Positions 58,538-64,000 of a stretch of 64,000 nucleotides of DNA are shown here, one piece after another (the first letter of the stretch is position 1; each line of letters opens with the position of its first letter). Origin of the DNA: a virus. Made by a program: the position numbers and the translations under genes. The notes under the pieces are model-generated. The model was not told where the DNA came from, made no database searches, and saw only the letters and a program-made list of their open reading frames with translations. The stretch is from positions 1 to 64,000 of the IMG/VR virus record IMGVR_UViG_3300037164_000059; one strand, 5' to 3'.

Positions 58538-60331
58538 CTATTTTTTATGTTTATTTTTAATAATTTCGATTAAATCATTAATAATACTTTGATTAATGTC
58601 TGATTCGGATTTTTTCCCATCAATTACCATTGAAAGTTCTTGATGTTTCTTTTCACATAAATCGAAAACGTATTCATCTATAGTATCTTTATATACAAAA
58701 AAATATGCATTAACTGCATTGCGCTGATTTATGCGATAAATTCGAAAAACTATCTGGTCCATATCAGAAGGTGTCCACGGTACTGTAATAATACCAATCT
58801 TATTTGCTGCTGTTAATGTAAGTCCTTCAGAAATTGTACTTTGAGAACCCAATAATAATTTGGTTTTTCCATTTTCATCTTGAAAATCTCTAACAATTTC
58901 GGCTCTTTCAGTATCAGAAACATCTCCAATATGAAGTTTTGATATTTCAGGATATTTATCATGTAATTCATGTAAACTTTTTTTGAAAAAATCTACAATT
59001 ACTAATTTATCGCCACATTCTAAAATTGAATCTATTAATTCTCTCACACTATTTGTTTTCAAATGACTAGTATATTCTCGTAACTTACTTAATATTGCTA
59101 ATGGATGTATGATTTTTTTATCATTAAACTCATTAATTGTTCCATCTTCTAATTCATAATATATTTCATATTCTTTAGGTGTCATTTCAAGAACTATTTT
59201 TTGTACTGTTTTCTCTGGCAAATCGAGAAGCATTTCTTCAAGTTTTTTTCTGTATGTAAATGGGCTTATTTTATTAAATAATTCTTCGAATTTTGTTAAA
59301 CTAATATCTGTTTCCCAACCAAAGCCATCAATATTATACGACATTCCACAATAAATTTTATAAAATTTATCTTTTGTTGGAAATTCTAATGGTGAAATTT
59401 GATGTAACACGCTATATAACTGATATGCGTGCGATTTTGCTGGAGTCCCGGACATAAAAATTTTTGATATTTTTCCATCATTAAAAATATCGTCTTTAAA
59501 TAATCTTTTAAACGCTTTATACGTATTTGTTGAGGTTGAAGAAATACGATGACACTCATCTGCAATTAAACAATCTATTTTACCTATATTTAATTTATCA
59601 AACTTATCTTTTACCTTATTAAAATCAGATGAATTAAAATAATCATAATTGAAGATAATGTATTTACTATTTTCAATATTACACGTATTTTTTTTACCAA
59701 CAATAAAAACTTGTGAATTGTTTGAAAATTTTTTTACTTCATTTAAGTAATTGTATTTCAATGAGTTGGGTGTTATAACAATTACTTTTTTAAAATCATT
59801 CATTTCTACATAACCTATTGAGATTAAAGTTTTTCCTGAACCCATCCCTAGAGCTAATAATGCATTTCTTACTACATTTAAAAACATTATTCCTACAACT
59901 TGATGTTTAAATAATGTTATATTTGGTTTTAAATTTTTTTGTACAACATCTATATATTTTTCATAAGTTTCTTCTAATTCTTGCTTGTATTTAACCCAAA
60001 ATTCTTTCTTAATATTTAATTCGGCAATAAATTTACGTTTCTCTGCTTCAGCAATTTCAAGTTTTTGTATTTGTTGAATGAAAATATTTCGACTATCATC
60101 ATTACCAAAGTCAAAATGAATTTTATTTGAACCTTTATATTTTTTGATTAAAGAAAATAATGACATTGTAGTTACTTCCCATACCATCATACCAGCATTC
60201 CATTTACGAGTTTCTTCAGGTAATGATTTAAGATTATTTATTAATCCTTCATTATATTGAAACCTAAGATAATATGCTTGTCTTTTAGAAATTCTTTCAC
60301 AACAAACTATGAATGGGGGTAGTGATTGCAT
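58538..60331 (-). CDS. SNF2-type (UvsW/SMARCAL1-like) helicase
   Basis: Superfamily 2 DNA translocase that remodels forks and recombination intermediates. It has a HARP-like N-terminal region (residues about 10-60), the Q-type entry ITLFKHQVVGIMFL, Walker A GMGSGKT near residue 160, DECH near 262, MSGTPA motif III, and C-terminal domain motifs (LLLGSQSTISEGLTL, motif V; VPWTPSDMDQIVFRIYRINQ, motif VI). A longer in-frame reading starts with a TTG that is itself part of the -7 box, so the ATG at 60331 is taken as start (597 residues). A host-type promoter precedes it. Confidence 0.9.
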   Translation of the reverse strand: MQSLPPFIVCCERISKRQAYYLRFQYNEGLINNLKSLPEETRKWNAGMMVWEVTTMSLFSLIKKYKGSNKIHFDFGNDDSRNIFIQQIQKLEIAEAEKRKFIAELNIKKEFWVKYKQELEETYEKYIDVVQKNLKPNITLFKHQVVGIMFLNVVRNALLALGMGSGKTLISIGYVEMNDFKKVIVITPNSLKYNYLNEVKKFSNNSQVFIVGKKNTCNIENSKYIIFNYDYFNSSDFNKVKDKFDKLNIGKIDCLIADECHRISSTSTNTYKAFKRLFKDDIFNDGKISKIFMSGTPAKSHAYQLYSVLHQISPLEFPTKDKFYKIYCGMSYNIDGFGWETDISLTKFEELFNKISPFTYRKKLEEMLLDLPEKTVQKIVLEMTPKEYEIYYELEDGTINEFNDKKIIHPLAILSKLREYTSHLKTNSVRELIDSILECGDKLVIVDFFKKSLHELHDKYPEISKLHIGDVSDTERAEIVRDFQDENGKTKLLLGSQSTISEGLTLTAANKIGIITVPWTPSDMDQIVFRIYRINQRNAVNAYFFVYKDTIDEYVFDLCEKKHQELSMVIDGKKSESDINQSIINDLIEIIKNKHKK

Positions 60332-60352
60332 ATAACTTTTTGACTTTACATG

Positions 60353-60382
60353 CAAAGATAATTAAAAAAATTTAAATGTCAA
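60353..60382 (-). promoter_or_regulatory. Bacteroidota-type promoter of the helicase gene
   Basis: On the minus strand TATCTTTG (60360-60353) fits TAnnTTTG, and TTG of TTGACA (60382-60380) lies exactly 19 bases upstream. The ATG at 60331 follows 21 bases after the -7 box. This promoter rules out the TTG start at 60355. Confidence 0.72.
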
Positions 60383-60397
60383 TTAATATTTTAAATT
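60364..60397 (-). terminator. Probable A/T-stem terminator after the 60391-60813 gene
   Basis: Minus-strand AATTTAAA and TTTAAATT pair around a 13-base loop and are followed by T residues; the stop codon lies in the left arm. The all-A/T stem is weak. The loop contains the TTGAC of the helicase promoter, the same overlap of terminator and promoter as at the primase gene. Confidence 0.4.
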
Positions 60398-60813
60398 ACT
60401 GTGGTTTTTGTAATACTATTAGATATTATAACATTTATATATCCATTAACAGGTAATGTTATTTTACCGCAACCGCCCTCATTTCCAGATGAAATAAAGT
60501 CTAATTTAAATTCCATTTTATAATTACCTGCTTTTCTTGTATCTCTTAACTTAAACCTATATGTTAATGTATATTTTTCTTCTGCAGGAAAATCTGGTCT
60601 ATCATTATTAACAACAAGATTTGCTGGTGCGTTAGCAATTCGATATAATCCATTTTCATCAATCATTGATACAGTAACTGCAACATTTTCTAACATATCT
60701 GCAGTAATATCATATTGTTCTAATGTATGTTGAATTAATGGATATTTTAATTCAGGAAGTGTGCTATCTTTCTTAATAAAAAAATTATTAATATTAAATG
60801 TTGAATAGTCCAT
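60391..60813 (-). CDS. Unknown beta-rich virion-type protein (140 aa)
   Basis: A 140-residue beta-strand protein (MDYSTFNINNFFIKKDSTLP...) with EKYTLTYRFKLRDTRKAGNY and KITLPVNGYINVIISNS segments, resembling a small immunoglobulin-like or fibre-attached domain. No catalytic motif. It lies 2 bases from the holin-like gene's stop and ends at a weak terminator. Likely part of the tail-fibre group; family not named. Confidence 0.6.
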   Translation of the reverse strand: MDYSTFNINNFFIKKDSTLPELKYPLIQHTLEQYDITADMLENVAVTVSMIDENGLYRIANAPANLVVNNDRPDFPAEEKYTLTYRFKLRDTRKAGNYKMEFKLDFISSGNEGGCGKITLPVNGYINVIISNSITKTTVI

Positions 60814-60815
60814 TT

Positions 60816-61127
60816 TTATTTATCAGTTTTAGTACTACTATCAGTATTGTCTATATTATTTATTTTATTATCTATCAACTTACCGTCATTTTCAATTGTT
60901 TTCGCTTTGTTTTTACCATAAATAACACTACCTAAAAATAATGAATTAGCACCAATTACTGCTGCAATTTCAACTCCAGTATATTTAATAATATGAATTG
61001 CGAACTTTATATCTATAGTAAGTAATCCAGTTAATGTAGTTAATGCAGTTAATATAAATATTAATCTCATACTACTTTCAGAACCACTACCTCTAAAAAA
61101 ATTTGCAATAAAATTAGTTAATTTCAT
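60816..61127 (-). CDS. Holin-like small membrane protein (103 aa)
   Basis: A 103-residue protein with a short amphipathic N-terminus, two hydrophobic segments (about 20-42, MRLIFILTALTTLTGLLTI; about 48-70, YTGVEIAAVIGANSLFLGSV) and a charged, Asn/Asp-rich C-terminal tail. Size, topology and charged tail suit a class II-type holin; there is no sequence proof. It sits among tail-fibre genes, not next to the amidase-fold gene. An exact promoter element precedes the ATG by 15 bases. Confidence 0.55.
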   Translation of the reverse strand: MKLTNFIANFFRGSGSESSMRLIFILTALTTLTGLLTIDIKFAIHIIKYTGVEIAAVIGANSLFLGSVIYGKNKAKTIENDGKLIDNKINNIDNTDSSTKTDK

Positions 61128-61142
61128 GATTATATTTTTAAT

Positions 61143-61151
61143 TATAAATAC
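61143..61151 (-). promoter_or_regulatory. GTATTTATA late-type promoter element
   Basis: Minus-strand TTAGTATTTATAATTAAAAA, 15 bases before the ATG at 61127, between the holin-like and glycine-rich adhesin genes. Confidence 0.65.
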
Positions 61152-61163
61152 TAATATTTTATT

Positions 61164-61835
61164 TTAAAAAAATGAAACTTCACAATAAGTAATAACAATT
61201 TTTCCACTTGCTCCTGTACCACCAATTGATGTTCCACCCGTATATGCTCTAATAGCACCAGCACCTCCACCACCCGGAGCAGTACCCGGATAACCATTTG
61301 AACTAGGTAATGTTATAGTACCATTTCCACCTGCACCACCACCAGCTACTCCTCCAGTACCACCTGAAGCCATAATTGCGTTTCCACCAGCATTTTTATT
61401 TCCAGCAGCACCGCCACCTCCACCACCTCTTGGAGCACCAAGAATACCACCCGGATAACTATTTGCACCATTTCCACCATTATATTTTATAGTTCCTGTA
61501 CCACTACTTGCTTGTCCACCTTGTGTACCTCCCGTACTATCAAGTATTACTCCTGTACCACCTTTTGCAACAACAGTAGTAACATTAAAACTACTATCAC
61601 CACCATTTATACCTGCAGCACCACCACTTCCAACTATAATAGTATAACCAGAACCGGGAATAACATTAACAAAACCACTTGAATATGCACCACCACCTGC
61701 TCCACCACCACCATATGTAATAGTTGTCTTTGTTGCACCACCACCACCAGCACCCCAACATTCAACTCTTATTTGTGTTAGATATAATGGACATGTCCAA
61801 ATAAAAGTACCTGATGTATTATATGTTATAACCAT
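61164..61835 (-). CDS. Glycine-rich tail-fibre adhesin (T2 gp38-like type)
   Basis: A 223-residue protein with an N-terminal beta segment (MVITYNTSGTFIWTCPLYLT) and then a run of Gly-rich motifs (GGGGAGGGAYSSG, GAPRGGGGGGAAGNKNAGG, GGVAGGGAGGNG, GTAPGGGGAGAIRAY). This is the polyglycine-loop layout of tail-tip adhesins that choose the host receptor. It stands 2 bases after a large tail fibre, as gp38 follows gp37 in T-even phages. Receptor unknown. The Gly loops are the part expected to vary between relatives. Confidence 0.8.
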   Translation of the reverse strand: MVITYNTSGTFIWTCPLYLTQIRVECWGAGGGGATKTTITYGGGGAGGGAYSSGFVNVIPGSGYTIIVGSGGAAGINGGDSSFNVTTVVAKGGTGVILDSTGGTQGGQASSGTGTIKYNGGNGANSYPGGILGAPRGGGGGGAAGNKNAGGNAIMASGGTGGVAGGGAGGNGTITLPSSNGYPGTAPGGGGAGAIRAYTGGTSIGGTGASGKIVITYCEVSFF

Positions 61836-61837
61836 TA

Positions 61838-64000
61838 TTATATATTTAATCCTACTAAATAACCATCATAAGTATTACTTGATGTACTAAAGAAACCCAA
61901 TACATCACGTTTACTTGCTGTTGTTGTTAATATTGGAGCAGTACCACCTGCCCATCTAATTGTACTAAACCAAGTAACTGTACGTCCACCAACACCATCT
62001 TGTGTAATATGTACAAAAAATTTTAATCCGTTTGTTGCGTTAGATACTGCAATTGTTATATTTCCTGCTGGCATTGTAATTTGATGATTCATTACCCTTG
62101 CATCAATAGTAACAGTAGCACCTGTACCGGGTGTATAACCACTATAACTTATTAATGATATTTTATTTGTATCACTTGGATGTACATGGTCTTGTCTTGA
62201 CCAATATGTTGAACTACCACTTGTTGCTGTACTATCCATTAATGGAAGTGCAGTACTACCTTGTTTGATATACCATGCTGTTGTTGCAATACAAGTACTA
62301 TTATTATTTACTGCAGGAGTAGGAGCGAATGCACTTGTTCCACCAGAAATCAATGGACTTTTTATACATGATGTACCGCAAACAATAGGTGAACATACTC
62401 TTGTACTACCTGTTATTATTGGTGAACATATATAAGTACTTGCATTAATATTACCAGTTACAGATAAAGTACTACCATTAAAAGTCATATTAGGTTGTGA
62501 ACATATACAACTCATATTAACATATGTACCAACACCATTAGCAGTAGTACCTACCCAACAGAAAGGAACTGATGCTGCTTGATTACACCAACAACCTGTT
62601 CCATCTGCTGCCGAAGTTAAAACTTTTCCTATACCAGCACCTGTTTTTATTCTAATAACTGATGTTATCATACAAGTTGAACCTGATATAATAGCACCAC
62701 TTACACATGAAGTACCACATACTATTGGAGAACATACTCTTGTTGAACCTGTTATTATAGTTCCTTTTACTGTACCTGTTGAACATAATAATGCTGTTTG
62801 AACACATGAAGTACCACATACTATTGGAGAACATACTCTTGTTGAACCTGTTATTATAGTTCCTTTTAATGTACCACTCATTGTACCACCACTTGTAAAT
62901 AATTTACTTGTATCACTTGGATGTGTATGGTCTTGTTTTGCCCATAATGTTGAAGTACCAACTGTAGCAGTACCATCCATTAAAGGCATTGCTGTTGCAC
63001 ATTGACCAATATACCATGCACTATTTATTACACAATTACTATTATCATTTGTTGCTGGTGTACATACATTAACTACACCTGTAAATGTCACGCCACTTAT
63101 ATTTGCTTTTTTATTTAATATTGCATTTGTTGTTCCAGTATAACCACTTACAAATGACTTTGAAGCAAAAGTATTAGGTGCTGTTGTTCCAGTATAACCA
63201 CTTACAAATGACTTTGAAGCAAAAGTATTAGGTGCTGTTATTCCAGTATAACCACTTACAAATGATTTACTTGCATATGTTGCAGGTGCTGTTGTACCAG
63301 TATATGTTTGATATATACTTGTATTTAATTTACTTGTTAAAGTAGTACTAAGTGTACCACTATTAACATTTACATTAAAACTATTACCTGACCAACAAAT
63401 ACTGTTTCCTGCAAGACTTGAACCATTTAAATTAATAACACCAGTACTATATTGTAAACCAATTCCTGCAATGGCTGAATTTACATATAAACCACTTACA
63501 TCACTACATAAACTTGAATTGCTTGCTAATTTAACTGCAATATTATAGTTTCCACCTACTGATGTAACACAAATACCATTACCACTAACAGTACCTTGGG
63601 TAGAATTGAATAATACAAATGTTAAAGGTGTAATTCCAATATAAATTGGGTTAGGTGTTGTGAGAATCCATGAAGTATTTTTATTGGTTGCACCACTGAT
63701 AACTGACATATAAGCACCTGAAACAACATCACCAAAAACTGAGCCATTAAAATCTGATGCACGACCCCAATTGGTTGTTGATGCGGTATAAACACCATTT
63801 GTAGCACCACTTGCTTGATTTTTAACTAAAACTCTCATACCTATGGTAAGTTGAACACCACCAATTATTGTTAAACCTGAAAGTGTTACAGGACCTGTTG
63901 TTGCTACTTCAACAGCAGCATGTACTTGTAAACCTGTTGCAACTGTATCAACATATGCTCTTGAAACCAAAGAATTTGAACTGAAAGTACTACTATAATC
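61838..64000 (-). CDS. Large tail fibre protein, partial (N-terminus outside window)
   Basis: At least 720 residues, open at the window edge (the frame continues upstream of the first TTG-type start). The visible N-terminal part holds a fibre domain known in phages (AYVDTVATGLQVHAAVEVAT, IGMRVLVKNQASGATNGVY). Next come tandem units YTGTTAPNTFASKSFVSG (54-bp repeats), then Cys-containing units GSTRVCSPIVCGTSC repeated at least three times, and two tail-fibre units ending in DHTHPSD and DHVHPSD. The C-terminus looks like a trimerisation or attachment domain. Receptor-binding fibre, partner of the glycine-rich adhesin. Confidence 0.85.
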   Translation of the reverse strand, partial: DYSSTFSSNSLVSRAYVDTVATGLQVHAAVEVATTGPVTLSGLTIIGGVQLTIGMRVLVKNQASGATNGVYTASTTNWGRASDFNGSVFGDVVSGAYMSVISGATNKNTSWILTTPNPIYIGITPLTFVLFNSTQGTVSGNGICVTSVGGNYNIAVKLASNSSLCSDVSGLYVNSAIAGIGLQYSTGVINLNGSSLAGNSICWSGNSFNVNVNSGTLSTTLTSKLNTSIYQTYTGTTAPATYASKSFVSGYTGITAPNTFASKSFVSGYTGTTAPNTFASKSFVSGYTGTTNAILNKKANISGVTFTGVVNVCTPATNDNSNCVINSAWYIGQCATAMPLMDGTATVGTSTLWAKQDHTHPSDTSKLFTSGGTMSGTLKGTIITGSTRVCSPIVCGTSCVQTALLCSTGTVKGTIITGSTRVCSPIVCGTSCVSGAIISGSTCMITSVIRIKTGAGIGKVLTSAADGTGCWCNQAASVPFCWVGTTANGVGTYVNMSCICSQPNMTFNGSTLSVTGNINASTYICSPIITGSTRVCSPIVCGTSCIKSPLISGGTSAFAPTPAVNNNSTCIATTAWYIKQGSTALPLMDSTATSGSSTYWSRQDHVHPSDTNKISLISYSGYTPGTGATVTIDARVMNHQITMPAGNITIAVSNATNGLKFFVHITQDGVGGRTVTWFSTIRWAGGTAPILTTTASKRDVLGFFSTSSNTYDGYLVGLNI
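62703..62869. repeat. Two near-identical 68-base units spaced 99 bases in the tail fibre gene
   Basis: Positions 62703-62770 and 62802-62869 are the same sequence, encoding TIITGSTRVCSPIVCGTSCV-type units. A diverged third unit lies near 62340-62410. Confidence 0.85.
63133..63294. repeat. Three tandem 54-bp units in the tail fibre gene
   Basis: Units at 63133, 63187 and 63241; the first two are identical apart from the join and the third is diverged. Each encodes an 18-residue SFVSGYTGxTAPNTFASK-type unit. Confidence 0.88.

Noticed and set aside
58538-60355. Helicase starting at TTG 60355
   Set aside because: That TTG is the end of the TATCTTTG promoter box; the ATG at 60331 lies after the expected transcription start.
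62703-63294. Regular direct repeats that could be read as a CRISPR-like array
   Set aside because: They are in frame within the tail fibre gene, encode amino-acid repeats and have no unique spacers or cas genes.
61838-64000. Diversity-generating retroelement acting on the tail fibre
   Set aside because: No reverse transcriptase, template repeat or adenine-biased variable repeat was seen in the window.
1-64000. tRNA genes and rRNA
   Set aside because: Nearly all sequence is coding and I saw no cloverleaf or CCA-ended candidate; a covariance-model scan would be the proper test.
1-64000. Prophage or temperate lifestyle
   Set aside because: No integrase, excisionase, repressor/Cro pair or attachment site was recognised; gene content is that of a lytic T4-type phage.

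Overview
This window looks like part of a large, strictly lytic, contractile-tailed (T4-like, myovirus-type) phage genome whose host is probably in the Bacteroidota. It is very AT-rich, and the genes are packed end to end. All but two genes lie on the minus strand; the exceptions are a small heat-shock gene and a LAGLIDADG endonuclease. Four things point to a Bacteroidota host. Start codons lack Shine-Dalgarno sequences and sit behind A/T-rich leaders. At least three replication/repair genes have TTG-N19/20-TAnnTTTG promoters, the layout of the Bacteroidota primary sigma factor. The tail proteins carry fibronectin-like domains of the style common on Bacteroidota cell surfaces. Finally, the membrane and amidase genes resemble those of phages from that phylum. 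Capsid, portal, terminase, sheath and tube genes are not visible, so the window is only part of the genome. No tRNA genes were recognised.

Layout. 0-6.3 kb: a partial unknown protein, an HNH endonuclease, small unknowns, a two-membrane-segment coiled-coil protein, an amidase-fold protein with missing zinc ligands, dCMP deaminase and a membrane protein. 6.3-18.1 kb: DNA metabolism, with a single-chain SbcD-SbcC (gp47-gp46) fusion, Hsp20 (plus strand), an ArdC-like antirestriction metalloprotein, an ECF-type sigma factor, DnaG-type primase, a calcineurin-like phosphoesterase, RuvC-like resolvase and two homing-type endonucleases. 18.1-34.9 kb: the tail and baseplate block, with a large 1509-residue tail protein, gp6-like and gp25-like wedge proteins and several unknown structural proteins, interleaved with two glycosyltransferases and another endonuclease. 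34.9-37.1 kb: a GT-B glycosyltransferase and a radical SAM enzyme. 37.2-50.4 kb: a cluster of multi-domain ('polyvalent') proteins combining ParB-like, tRNA-nucleotidyltransferase-like, ADP-ribosyltransferase-like and kinase-like domains, with small genes for a HAD phosphatase, a PD-(D/E)XK nuclease, a 2H phosphoesterase and a WYL-like protein. 50.4-60.3 kb: Nudix hydrolase, family B DNA polymerase, two paralogous repeat-type endonucleases, a small RHH regulator and an SNF2-type helicase. 60.4-64 kb: a holin-like membrane protein, a glycine-rich adhesin and a repeat-built tail fibre that runs off the window.

Two regulatory layers can be read directly. (1) A strongly conserved element, GTATTTATA, often extended to AAGTATTTATAATAAAA, sits about 10-40 bases before start codons at many sites, and always in the direction of the gene. 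One copy follows a terminator; another precedes the only plus-strand endonuclease. It is the reverse complement of the T4 late core TATAAATA, and the phage-encoded sigma factor is a natural candidate to read it. (2) SbcDC, primase and helicase have host-type promoters, suggesting early expression. In the primase and helicase cases the -33 box lies in the loop of the preceding terminator hairpin.

The most interesting biology is the 37-48 kb cluster: CCA-type nucleotidyltransferase, 2H phosphoesterase, HAD (Swiss-Army-Knife type) phosphatase and nuclease in one operon. This could be an RNA-end repair or tRNA-maintenance system delivered or expressed against host tRNA-cleaving defences. Also notable are the radical SAM/glycosyltransferase set inside the tail region and the heavy load of seven homing-type endonucleases from five families.
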